Shown one piece after another: positions 33,844-41,186 of a stretch of 64,000 nt of DNA. Numbering within the stretch: the first letter of the stretch is position 1; each line of letters begins with the position of its first letter. Below the pieces are notes generated by a model. That model was not told where the DNA came from. It saw nothing but the letters and a program-made list of their open reading frames with translations, and did no database searches. The translations under genes were made by a program, and so were the position numbers. The stretch is from Nocardioides furvisabuli (lineage in GTDB: Bacteria > Actinomycetota > Actinomycetes > Propionibacteriales > Nocardioidaceae). The DNA lies in assembly GCF_021083185.1 (NCBI RefSeq), contig NZ_JAIGQB010000009.1, positions 112,150 through 176,149 on the forward strand. The letters are read 5' to 3'.

Positions 33844-33875
33844 ATGAACTTCCACTCGTGCGCGTGGAAGTTCAT
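33844..33875. repeat. Hairpin repeat B (12-bp perfect arms)
   Basis: ATGAACTTCCAC (33844-33855) faces its exact reverse complement GTGGAAGTTCAT (33864-33875) around an 8-nt loop. It shares the arm with repeat A. It could be a terminator for nucS, an operator, or a mobile palindromic element. Confidence 0.65.
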
Positions 33876-33986
33876 GCTCCTGCGTATCGCGTAGCGCGCC
33901 TCCCCCGCACCGCCGCACCTCGCCGTTCGATCCCGAGGTGGCCACCGCGTCGTCGCGCGAGCGCCCCACGTCGTTACCCTCGCACG

Positions 33987-34442
33987 GTGCCCGACACCTC
34001 ACCGGAGACCGTGCCCGACCGCATCTTCCACATCGCCACCGACGCGGACTGGCGCCGCACCCTGGAGACCGGCACCTACTCGACCTCGACCGTGGGCCGC
34101 ACGCTGGAGGATGAGGGCTTCATCCACGCGTCGAGGCGCGAGCAGGTGCAGGGCGTCTTCGACCGCTACTACCGCGGCCTCGGGGAGCACCTGGTCCTGC
34201 TGACCATCGACCCGGCGCGGCTCACCGGTGCAGAGGTGCGCGTCGAGGCGGTCGGCGCCGACACCTACCCCCACGTCTACGGCCCGATCAACCGCAGTGC
34301 CGTCGTCGACGTGGCCCCCCTCGATCGCCGGGGCGGCACCGAGACGCTGATGTCGCTGTGGATCGGTGGCATGGCGGTGCGGATGGGCGTCGCCCTCGCC
34401 GTGATGGCGCTCGTGACCGTGGTGGTGCTGGTGCTCAGCTAA
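33987..34442 (+). CDS. DUF952 protein with C-terminal membrane segment
   Basis: The 151-aa protein carries a DUF952 domain (about residues 10-115; RIFHIATDADWRRTLETGTY, GFIHASRREQVQGVFDRYY, TYPHVYGPINRSAVVDV), a small fold related to ADP-ribosylating folds but of unknown activity. After it comes one hydrophobic helix at the very end (MGVALAVMALVTVVVLVL), unusual for the family and suggesting tail anchoring. GTG 33987 is chosen because TACCCT (33975-33980) ends 6 nt upstream; GTG 34011 is possible. The longer frame from 33780 translates the hairpin repeats and is not credible. The end overlaps the convergent phosphatase by 8 bp. Confidence 0.8.
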   Translation: MPDTSPETVPDRIFHIATDADWRRTLETGTYSTSTVGRTLEDEGFIHASRREQVQGVFDRYYRGLGEHLVLLTIDPARLTGAEVRVEAVGADTYPHVYGPINRSAVVDVAPLDRRGGTETLMSLWIGGMAVRMGVALAVMALVTVVVLVLS

Positions 34443-35046
34443 GCGGGCGGTCGGCCCACGACCGGGCCACCCAGCCGTCCGCGTCACCCTCGAGGGCCAC
34501 CACGCCGCAGTTCGGCATCGGCCGGTCGCGCGAGTGGCTCAGCGCCAGGTTGCGCGCCACCGCGGACAGGGCCATGCACATCACCCCGCCGTGGCTGACG
34601 ACCAGCACCGACTCACCGCGGTGCGCGTCGGCGATCTCGTCCAGCACCGCGGCGTAGCGCTCGACCACGTCCTCGCCGCTCTCCCCGCCGGGGATCCGCG
34701 CGGCGAGGTCACCGTCGAGCCAGGCGGCGAAGGTCTTCGCGAAGGGGTCGGGGTCCCCGGTCGTGCCGGCGGCGTCGCCGACGCCGAACTCGCGCAGCCC
34801 CGTGCGTACGACGACGTCGGCGCCGAGCGCGGCCGCCACGATCTCGCCGGTCTGCACGGCGCGGGCCATGTCGCTGGTCCACACGCGGGAGATGCGTTCG
34901 GGCGCCAACCGCTCGGCGAGCGCCCGCGCCTGGTCGCGCCCCAGCGGGCTCAGCCAGCCCCCGGCGTCGCTCAGCAGCTCGCTCTCGTAGACCGCCTCGC
35001 CGTGCCGGGCCACGAACACCCGGGCGGCGCACTGCAGGTCACCCAC
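34435..35046 (-). CDS. Histidine phosphatase family protein
   Basis: A 203-aa branch-1 histidine phosphatase. The catalytic RHG motif is in VFVARHGEAVYES near residue 15; RVWTSDMARAVQTGEIV is the conserved SxxxRAxxT region (Thr replaced by Gln-Thr spacing); the second His is in VLVVSHGGVMCMA. Substrate is unknown; similar proteins act on phosphoglycerate, sugar phosphates or cofactor precursors. GTG 35046 overlaps the preceding oxidase stop by 8 bp, suggesting coupling; the frame further upstream is antisense-like and lacks a start signal. It is the last gene of a likely operon with the ferritin and oxidase genes. Confidence 0.83.
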   Translation of the reverse strand: MGDLQCAARVFVARHGEAVYESELLSDAGGWLSPLGRDQARALAERLAPERISRVWTSDMARAVQTGEIVAAALGADVVVRTGLREFGVGDAAGTTGDPDPFAKTFAAWLDGDLAARIPGGESGEDVVERYAAVLDEIADAHRGESVLVVSHGGVMCMALSAVARNLALSHSRDRPMPNCGVVALEGDADGWVARSWADRPLS

Positions 35047-35944
35047 CGGCCAACCCCACCACCTCGGCGGCGCAGCCCCACGACAGGGTGACGCCCGCGC
35101 CACCGTGGCCGTAGACGTGGACCACGTCGCCGACCCGCTCGAGCCGGACCGTGGGGCGAGCCGGACGGAGCCCGACCTTGTGCCGCAGGACCCGCGCGCC
35201 CTCCAGCTCCGGCACGAGCGCGGTCGCTCGGTGCAGGACCGCCTCGGCCGTCGTCGGGTCCGGGGTGCGGCTCCACTCCCCCTCCTCGGCCGTGCCGCCG
35301 ACGACGATCTCTCGCGCCCTCGGGACCACGTAGGTCGGTCCGTCAGCGTCGAGCGTCCACCGCTCCAGCCCGACCTGCTCGAGGACGACCACCTGCCCGC
35401 GCACGGGTGTGACGCCCGGATCCGCACTGAAGTGCCGCGCGCCCAGCCCGGTCGCGTGGATGACGAGCGCGCCGCCGGTGGGCAGCGCGGACAGGTTCAT
35501 CCGCGTCAGCGTGCCGCCGAGCTCCTCGATGCGGGCCGTGAGCCAGCGGAGGTGGACCGGCATGTCGACGACCGGGCTCACGAAGGTCCAGCCGTCCGCG
35601 TAGCCGGGAGGAAGAGCGGTCTCGCGGTCCAGCGACGGCACGGCCGCGCGCCACCACGGGTCGGGCTGCGGGGTGCGCAGCACCTCGATCCCGGTGAGCA
35701 TCCGCACGCCGGTGCGCTCGTCGCGGGCGAGGTCGGCCAGGACGGCGTAGGACGTCGCGGCCCAGGCGGTGACCCGGTCCTGCGGCAGCGCGCGGTAGGG
35801 ATACCAGAGCGCGGCGGCGACCACGGACGTCGTCTCCAGCGGCAGGTCGCGCGCCACCACGTCGACGCGGTGGCCGGCCTCCAGCAGCCGCACCGCGCAG
35901 GTCAGCCCGACGACACCGGCCCCGACGACGATCACACGCCCCAT
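35039..35944 (-). CDS. FAD-dependent oxidoreductase, D-amino-acid oxidase-like
   Basis: The 301-aa protein has an N-terminal Rossmann FAD loop (VIVVGAGVVGLTCAVRLLEAG) and the DAAO-family pattern: ALWYPYRALP, TPVRGQVVVL, a substrate-carboxylate Arg in VGLRPARPTVRLE and a C-terminal FAD motif VYGHGGAGVTLSWGCAAEV. It probably oxidises D-amino acids to keto acids, releasing H2O2 and ammonia. ATG 35944 starts the FAD loop directly. Its neighbour ferritin could limit iron-peroxide damage, but that link is a guess. The 3' end overlaps the phosphatase start. Confidence 0.87.
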   Translation of the reverse strand: MGRVIVVGAGVVGLTCAVRLLEAGHRVDVVARDLPLETTSVVAAALWYPYRALPQDRVTAWAATSYAVLADLARDERTGVRMLTGIEVLRTPQPDPWWRAAVPSLDRETALPPGYADGWTFVSPVVDMPVHLRWLTARIEELGGTLTRMNLSALPTGGALVIHATGLGARHFSADPGVTPVRGQVVVLEQVGLERWTLDADGPTYVVPRAREIVVGGTAEEGEWSRTPDPTTAEAVLHRATALVPELEGARVLRHKVGLRPARPTVRLERVGDVVHVYGHGGAGVTLSWGCAAEVVGLAGG

Positions 35945-35956
35945 GGGCCCAGTGTG

Positions 35957-36487
35957 TCAGCCTCCGGCGCCGGCCTGGCGCGGAGCGGTGGCGTCCTCGC
36001 CCTCCGCGCCCTGCTCGCGGGCGACGTACTCCTCGATGTCCTCGATGTCGTCGTGGTTGCGCCTCACCACCGCGAGCAGGTCGCTCATGGTCGCGACCTC
36101 CTCGACCTGCTCCTTGATGAACCACTGCATGAACTGCTCGGAGGCAAAATCGCTCTCCTCGCGCGCGATGCGCAGCAGGCCGTTGATCTGGTCGGTGACC
36201 GTCCGCTCCTGCGCCAGCGCCAGCTCGACGGGCGCGACGAGGTCGGCGAAGATCGAGGTGGGGGCGGCGACGGCCGGGATGGTGACCTCGGCGTCGGTGT
36301 CGAGGAGGTACTGCACCATCATCATCGCGTGGCTGCGCTCCTCGAGCGCCTGATCGTAGAAGAAAGCCGCCATGCGGGGCATGGTCAGCGCGTCGTAGTA
36401 GATCGCGCAGGCGAGGTACTGGTTGTGCGCGGACAGCTCGTTGCCGATCTGGGCGTTGAGCTGCTCGACGAAGCGGGGGGCGGGCAC
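35957..36487 (-). CDS. Ferritin (non-heme, ferroxidase type)
   Basis: The 176-aa four-helix protein carries the ferroxidase-site residues of bacterial ferritins: the Glu in IGNELSAHNQYLA, the Glu/His pair in ALEERSHAMMM and Gln/Glu in FMQWFIKEQVEE. It stores iron as ferric mineral in a 24-mer shell. The last about 20 residues (AEGEDATAPRQAGAGG) are a flexible tail. GTG 36487 has an excellent AGGAGG site 4-5 nt upstream. It lies 25 bp after a small Cys-rich gene and 12 bp before the oxidase gene, so an operon is likely. No Fur/IdeR-like box was recognised. Confidence 0.93.
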   Translation of the reverse strand: MPAPRFVEQLNAQIGNELSAHNQYLACAIYYDALTMPRMAAFFYDQALEERSHAMMMVQYLLDTDAEVTIPAVAAPTSIFADLVAPVELALAQERTVTDQINGLLRIAREESDFASEQFMQWFIKEQVEEVATMSDLLAVVRRNHDDIEDIEEYVAREQGAEGEDATAPRQAGAGG

Positions 36488-36512
36488 GACGGCCTCCTGG
36501 TCGGTGGGACCC

Positions 36513-36743
36513 TCACGCCGCGAGGGTCTTCTTCCTGTCCTTGTCCTGCTGCAGCTTCTTGGTCTTCACGAGCTTGCGCCTGTGGACCGTGTAGCCGTCG
36601 GGCAGCGTGCCTTCCTTGAGCATCCTCAGGGGACAGCGGCCGCACTTGGTGCGGGAGACGCAGCACTTCTTCTTGGGCAGCTGGGCAACCTTGCCGGTCG
36701 ACGCGCCGGACTTCTTGCTCCCGCCCTTGCTCTTCTTGCCCAC
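36513..36743 (-). CDS. Small basic Cys-cluster protein, conserved hypothetical
   Basis: A 76-aa, strongly basic protein: Lys/Ser-rich start (GKKSKGGSKKSG), then a compact Cys cluster (KKKCCVSRTKCGRCPLRML) that could bind zinc or a metal cluster, then TVHRRKLVKTKK. I cannot name a function. GTG 36743 is supported by a TATCGT box (36750-36755, minus) that ends 6 nt upstream, so it is probably leaderless. It heads a same-strand row with ferritin, oxidase and phosphatase genes and starts 36 bp from the mutase stop. Confidence 0.7.
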   Translation of the reverse strand: MGKKSKGGSKKSGASTGKVAQLPKKKCCVSRTKCGRCPLRMLKEGTLPDGYTVHRRKLVKTKKLQQDKDRKKTLAA

Positions 36744-36779
36744 GCCGCGACGATAGCAGGTTCTTAGGACAGGCTTACC

Positions 36780-38798
36780 TCAGTCCAGGTCGTTGGCCGC
36801 CCGGATGACATCCACGATGCCCCCCATGATCTCGGTGAGCCCGTAGTCCTTCGGCGTGTACACCGCCGCGACCCCGAGCTCGCGCAGCCGCCGTCCGTCG
36901 GCGTCGGGGATGATCCCCCCGACGATGACGGGCAGGCCGCCCAGGCCGGCCTCGGTGAGCCCGTCGAGGACGTCGGGCACCAGCTCCATGTGCGAGCCGG
37001 ACAGGATCGACAGGCCGATGCAGTGCACGTCCTCGGCGACGGCCGCTGCCACGATCTGCTGCGGCGTGAGGCGGATGCCCTGGTAGATGACCTCGAACCC
37101 GGCGTCGCGGGCGCGTACGGCGACCTGCTCGGCGCCGTTCGAGTGCCCGTCCAGCCCCGGCTTGCCGACCAGGAGGCGCAACCGGCCCCCCAGCTCCTCG
37201 CCGGTGGCACGGACCCGTTCGCGCACCGCGACGAGATCGGCGCCGGCCTCGGCCACCACGGCGCCGGAGACGCCGGTCGGGCCTCGGTACTCGCCGAACA
37301 CCTCGCGCAGGGTGGCGGCCCACTCCCCGGTCGTCGCGCCGGCGCGCGCCGCGACCAGCGTCGGGGCCATCAGGTTCTCATCGGTCCTCGCCGCCGCGGC
37401 CAGGGCCTCCAGCGCCTCGGCGACCTCGGACTCGTCACGCTGCTGCTTCCACGCCTCGACGCTCGCACGAGCGGTCCGCTCGGCCTCCGGGTCGGCGGCC
37501 ATGATCGCGGCGTCGAGGTCCGCCGTCAGCGGCGACGGCTCGGTCGACTCGAACGTGTTGACGCCGACGATGATCTCCTCGCCGGACTCGATGCGGGCAC
37601 GACGCGCGGCGTGGGAGGACACCAGCTCGGACTTCATGTAGTCGACGGCGGCGATCGCCCCGCCCATCTCCTGCACCCGGTCGATCTCGGCCCTCGCGCC
37701 CTCGACCAGCTCGGCGACCTTGGCCTCGATGACGTGCGAGCCGTCGAAGATGTCGTCGTACTCCAGCAGGTCGGACTCGAAGGCGAGCACCTGCTGCAGC
37801 CGCAGCGACCACTGCTGGTCCCACGGGCGCGGCAGCCCCAGCGCCTCGTTCCAGGCGGGCAGCTGGAGAGCGCGGGCACGGGCGTTCTTGGACAGCGTCA
37901 CGCCGAGCATCTCCAGCACGATGCGCTGGACGTTGTTCTCCGGCTGCGCCTCGGTGAGCCCGAGGGAGTTGACCTGCACGCCGTAGCGGAAGCGACGCAT
38001 CTTCGGGTCCCGCACGCCGTAGCGGTCGCGGGTGATCTCGTCCCAGAGCTGGACGAAGGCCCGCATCTTGCAGGTCTCCTCCACGAACCGGACGCCGGCG
38101 TTGACGAAGAACGAGATGCGGCCGACGACCTTCTCGAAGTCCTCCTCCGACACCTGTCCGGCGGCCTTCACCTCGTCGAGCACGGCGATGGCCGTGCTGA
38201 GCGCGTAGGCGAGCTCCTGCGTCGGCGTCGCCCCGGCCTCCTGGAGGTGGTAGCTGCAGATGTTGATCGGGTTCCACTTGGGGATCTGGTGCACCGTGTA
38301 GGCGATCATGTCGGCGATGAGCCGCATCGAGGCCTCGGGCGGGAACGCGTAGGTCCCCCGGGAGAGGTACTCCTTGATGATGTCGTTCTGGGTGGTGCCG
38401 GCGAGCTGCCCGGCGACCTCCTCGGGCGAGGGGTCGCCCCCCGGAACGGCTCCAGCCTGCTCCTCGGCGACCACCTGGTAGAGAGCGAGCATCCACATCG
38501 CGACCGCGTTGATGGTCATCGAGGTGTTCATCTCGGTCAGGGGGATCCCGGCGAAGAGCTTGCGCATCTCGCCCAGGTGCGGGACGGGTACGCCGACCTT
38601 GCCGACCTCTCCCCGGCTCAGCGGGCTGTCGGGGTCGTAGCCGGTCTGCGTGGGCAGGTCGAACGCCACGCTGAGCCCGGTCTGGCCCTTGGCCAGGTTG
38701 GTGCGGTAGAGCGCGTTGGACGCCTCGGCGGTGGAGTGGCCGGCGTACGTGCGCATCACCCAGGGCCGGTCTTTGGCCGGACGCTCCGATTCGGTCAT
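36780..38798 (-). CDS. meaA: B12-dependent acyl-CoA mutase, MeaA type (ethylmalonyl-CoA mutase)
   Basis: A 672-aa single-chain mutase. The N-terminal barrel has the substrate motif STAEASNALYRTNLAKGQTG and AFDLPTQTGYDPDSPL. The C-terminal cobalamin domain (about residues 540-672) has the base-off motif LDGHSNGAEQ with axial ligand H552, then SILSGSHMELV and GGIIPDADGRR. Size and sequence match streptomycete MeaA rather than the two-subunit methylmalonyl-CoA mutase, so ethylmalonyl-CoA to methylsuccinyl-CoA is the likely reaction. ATG 38798 has a TAACCT box (38805-38810, minus) ending 6 nt upstream, so it is probably leaderless. A B12 riboswitch is not seen. MeaB, Ccr and a cobalamin adenosyltransferase are within 22 kb. 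Confidence 0.92.
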   Translation of the reverse strand: MTESERPAKDRPWVMRTYAGHSTAEASNALYRTNLAKGQTGLSVAFDLPTQTGYDPDSPLSRGEVGKVGVPVPHLGEMRKLFAGIPLTEMNTSMTINAVAMWMLALYQVVAEEQAGAVPGGDPSPEEVAGQLAGTTQNDIIKEYLSRGTYAFPPEASMRLIADMIAYTVHQIPKWNPINICSYHLQEAGATPTQELAYALSTAIAVLDEVKAAGQVSEEDFEKVVGRISFFVNAGVRFVEETCKMRAFVQLWDEITRDRYGVRDPKMRRFRYGVQVNSLGLTEAQPENNVQRIVLEMLGVTLSKNARARALQLPAWNEALGLPRPWDQQWSLRLQQVLAFESDLLEYDDIFDGSHVIEAKVAELVEGARAEIDRVQEMGGAIAAVDYMKSELVSSHAARRARIESGEEIIVGVNTFESTEPSPLTADLDAAIMAADPEAERTARASVEAWKQQRDESEVAEALEALAAAARTDENLMAPTLVAARAGATTGEWAATLREVFGEYRGPTGVSGAVVAEAGADLVAVRERVRATGEELGGRLRLLVGKPGLDGHSNGAEQVAVRARDAGFEVIYQGIRLTPQQIVAAAVAEDVHCIGLSILSGSHMELVPDVLDGLTEAGLGGLPVIVGGIIPDADGRRLRELGVAAVYTPKDYGLTEIMGGIVDVIRAANDLD

Positions 38799-38884
38799 GG
38801 CGTCAGGTTAGGACTCGGGTTACCCGTCAGTCACCGGTTGGGCGTGTGACGGATGCCTCAGACCGGCCCCGACCCCGACCGGGC

Positions 38885-39192
38885 TCAGGCGGTCGCGGCG
38901 ACGCGCTCGACGTCGATGGCGTGCGCCAACCGCGTCAGGTGGGCCATCCGCCGCACGGCGGGCCCGGGGTTGCGGACCGTCAGGTGGTGCCCGGAGAGCA
39001 AGGCGTGACGGGTGGCCACGGCGAGGAGCCGCAGCGCGTGGCGTCAATGGTGGTCACGTCGCTCATGTCGACGACGACGTCGTCGTCGCCGGACTCGAGG
39101 CAGCCGTAGATCGCGTTGCGCACCTCACCGGTGCTGCGGACGTCGAAGGCCCCGTGCAGCACCAGGGTGGACCCGTCCCAGGTGATCTCCAT
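38885..39192 (-). pseudogene. STAS-domain anti-sigma-factor antagonist-like gene with a 1-base frameshift
   Basis: ATG 39192, with GAGAGGAG upstream, starts a STAS domain (MEITWDGSTLVLHGAFDVRS) that runs through VVVDMSDVTTIDAT. The frame then breaks near 39034-39038. In the -1-shifted frame the expected continuation follows at once: ALRLLAVATRHALL, HLTVRNPGPAVRRM, ending AHAIDVERVAATA at a stop at 38885. Restoring one base gives a normal 102-aa STAS protein. The phosphorylatable Ser of SpoIIAA-type antagonists corresponds to the Thr/Asp region here and is not clear. Either a real pseudogene, a sequencing error in a CGCG context, or programmed frameshifting. Confidence 0.75.
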
Positions 39193-39333
39193 CGGGTGCT
39201 CCTCTCGACGTCCCCCGACGCCGCTGCGTGACCAGTGTCACTCCTACAGACGTAGTTGTACCCCGCCCGGTTGCATCCACGCTTCACCTTTTTCGGCGAG
39301 TCACCGCCGGGGGCGCTCCTGACGGGCCGCCAG

Positions 39334-39339
39334 TAGGCT
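39334..39339 (+). promoter_or_regulatory. -10 box of the cobalamin adenosyltransferase gene
   Basis: TAGGCT ends 7 nt before ATG 39347, the leaderless arrangement seen at many genes in this window. Confidence 0.5.
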
Positions 39340-39346
39340 CCCGGAC

Positions 39347-39937
39347 ATGGTCAACCTGACACGCATCTACACCCGCACCGGGGACGCCGGGCGCACCCGG
39401 CTCGGCGACATGAGCGAGACCTCGAAGACCGACCTGCGCCTCGAGGCGTACGCCTGCGTCGACGAGGGCAACGCCCACATCGGCGTCGCGCTGGCGCACG
39501 CCTCGCTCGACGGAAGCCTCGACGAGGACGTCGTCGCGGTGCTCACCCACGTGCAGAACGACCTCTTCGACGTCGGCGCCGACCTCTGCACGCCGGTGGT
39601 GCCCGACCCGGAGTACCCGCCCCTGCGCATCGAGCAGGACTACGTCGACCGCCTCGAGCAGTGGTGCGACCACTACAACGAGTCGCTGCCGGCGCTGCGC
39701 TCCTTCATCCTCAACGGCGGCACGACCGCGGCAGCGCACCTGCACGTGGCGCGCACCGTCGTACGCCGAGCGGAGCGGGCCGGCTGGGCGGCCTGGGAGG
39801 AGCACGAGGAGACGATGAATCCGCTGTCGATCACCTACCTCAACCGGCTCTCGGACCTGCTGTTCATCCTCGCCCGCCACGCCAACCGCGAGAACGGCGA
39901 CGTGCTGTGGGTGCCGGGCGGGGAGCGCTCGAGCTAG
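39347..39937 (+). CDS. Cob(I)alamin adenosyltransferase, PduO type
   Basis: Makes adenosylcobalamin from cob(I)alamin and ATP, the cofactor needed by MeaA. The 196-aa product has the family's N-terminal ATP motif YTRTGDAGRTRLGD, then RSFILNGGTTAAAHLHVART and VVRRAERAGWAAW, and the C-terminal TYLNRLSDLLFILARHANR. Nothing looks degraded. It lies about 550 bp from the mutase start, separated by the broken STAS gene and on the opposite strand. Its stop codon overlaps that of the convergent MFS gene (CTAG, 4 bp). Confidence 0.94.
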   Translation: MVNLTRIYTRTGDAGRTRLGDMSETSKTDLRLEAYACVDEGNAHIGVALAHASLDGSLDEDVVAVLTHVQNDLFDVGADLCTPVVPDPEYPPLRIEQDYVDRLEQWCDHYNESLPALRSFILNGGTTAAAHLHVARTVVRRAERAGWAAWEEHEETMNPLSITYLNRLSDLLFILARHANRENGDVLWVPGGERSS

Positions 39938-41106
39938 CCGACCGGGCTGGTCTCGCGGTCGTCGCGACCCTCGCGCGCCGCGGGGACCACCAGCGCCGCC
40001 GGCATCAGCAGGACGGCGACCACCAGCAGAGCCTTGAGGGTGCCGACCTCGTCGCCGACGAACCCCAGCAGGGGCGGACCGGCGAGGAAGGCGGCGTAGC
40101 CGATCGTCGACACCACGCTGACGCGCGCGGCAGCGTTCCGCGGGTCGTCGGCGGCGGCGCTCATGCCGACGGGGAAGCCGAGCGACGCGCCCACGCCCCA
40201 GAGCACGATGCCCGCCACGACCAGGACGGGCTGCTCGGCGAGCACGATGAGCAGCACGCCGGTGCCGGCCAGCGCCATCGTGCTCCACAGCACGGTGACG
40301 CGGCCGAAGCGGTCGATGAGCCCGGTGCCGGCGATGCGACCGGCCGTCATGGCCAGCACGAAGACGGCGAAGCCGCCGACGCCCACCGAGTGCGACACGT
40401 CGTGCCCGTCGACGAGCGCGACCGCGAGCCAGTCGTTGGCGGTTCCCTCGGTCATGGCGAGCGCCAGCACCATCACACCGATGAGCAGCGTGCGCGGCTC
40501 GAGCCAGGCGCGGGCCGCGGAGGTGAAGTGCCCCTCGGGCGTCTCGACCACCGGCAGGAAGGCCGGCGAGGAGCGCCACACCAGGACGACGGACAGGAGC
40601 ACGATGCCGACGAGGTGCGCCACGGCCGGCACGCCGACCTCGATGAGCAGCACCCCCAGGAGTGCGCCGACCACCGTGCCGCCGCTGAAGCCGGCGTGGA
40701 AGCGCGGCATGATCGTGCGGCGCAGGCCGCGCTCGACCTCGGCACCCTCGACGTTCATCGCCACGTCCCACACGCCGATGCCGAGGCCGTAGACGAAGAG
40801 CCCCGCCACGGTCACCCACAGCAGGTTGCCCAGCCCGAGCGCTGCGGCCAGCATGCCGACGGTCGCCGCGCCGGCTCCCACCCGCACGACCTGGACGGTC
40901 CCCCAGCGCGTGATGACGGCTCCGGTCGTGGGCAGCGCCAGCAGCGAGCCCAGGGCGATCGAGAGCAGCACCAGGCCCAGCTGGCCGTTGGTCAGCCCGA
41001 AGCTCGACCGCACCTCGGGGATCCGGGAGACCCAGCTGGCGAAGACCAGCCCGTTGAGGAAGAACGTCAGGCCGACGGCGTTGCGGGCGGCGGTCAGCGT
41101 GGGCAC
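39934..41106 (-). CDS. MFS transporter (YbjJ/fucose-permease-like)
   Basis: A 390-aa protein with 12 predicted helices and MFS features: GLVFASWVSRIPEVRSSFGL at helix 1, GVWDVAMNVEGAEVERGLRR after helix 4, and TGLIDRFGRVTVLW in the second half. The VEGAEVERGLRRTIMPRFHAGFSGG pattern is typical of the YbjJ group. Substrate unknown; the divergent LacI-family regulator suggests a sugar or sugar-like compound. GTG 41106 has GAGGAG upstream. The first operator copy begins 39 bp before this start. Confidence 0.88.
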   Translation of the reverse strand: MPTLTAARNAVGLTFFLNGLVFASWVSRIPEVRSSFGLTNGQLGLVLLSIALGSLLALPTTGAVITRWGTVQVVRVGAGAATVGMLAAALGLGNLLWVTVAGLFVYGLGIGVWDVAMNVEGAEVERGLRRTIMPRFHAGFSGGTVVGALLGVLLIEVGVPAVAHLVGIVLLSVVLVWRSSPAFLPVVETPEGHFTSAARAWLEPRTLLIGVMVLALAMTEGTANDWLAVALVDGHDVSHSVGVGGFAVFVLAMTAGRIAGTGLIDRFGRVTVLWSTMALAGTGVLLIVLAEQPVLVVAGIVLWGVGASLGFPVGMSAAADDPRNAAARVSVVSTIGYAAFLAGPPLLGFVGDEVGTLKALLVVAVLLMPAALVVPAAREGRDDRETSPVG

Positions 41107-41145
41107 AGGAGCTCCTCGGCGCGCGGACGCTCGCGGCGTCCGGCG

Positions 41146-41171
41146 AATCGTTTCGATCGAATCGATTCGAT
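41146..41171. promoter_or_regulatory. Tandem LacI-family operator between MFS and LacI genes
   Basis: Two 12-bp copies, AATCGTTTCGAT (41146-41157) and AATCGATTCGAT (41160-41171), are separated by 2 bp. The second lies within a perfect palindrome, TCGAATCGATTCGA (41157-41170). They end just before the -10 box TAGCCT (41174-41179) of the LacI gene and 39-65 bp from the MFS start. Confidence 0.7.
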
Positions 41172-41186
41172 GCTAGCCTCTCCCCC

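Noticed and set aside
33780..33986. N-terminal extension of the DUF952 gene
   Set aside because: The extension would translate the two hairpins and low-complexity Arg/Pro; the TACCCT box supports GTG 33987.
38799..38884. Cobalamin riboswitch before meaA
   Set aside because: The gap is only 86 bp with a -10 box 6 nt from the start; no B12-box or long leader is possible.
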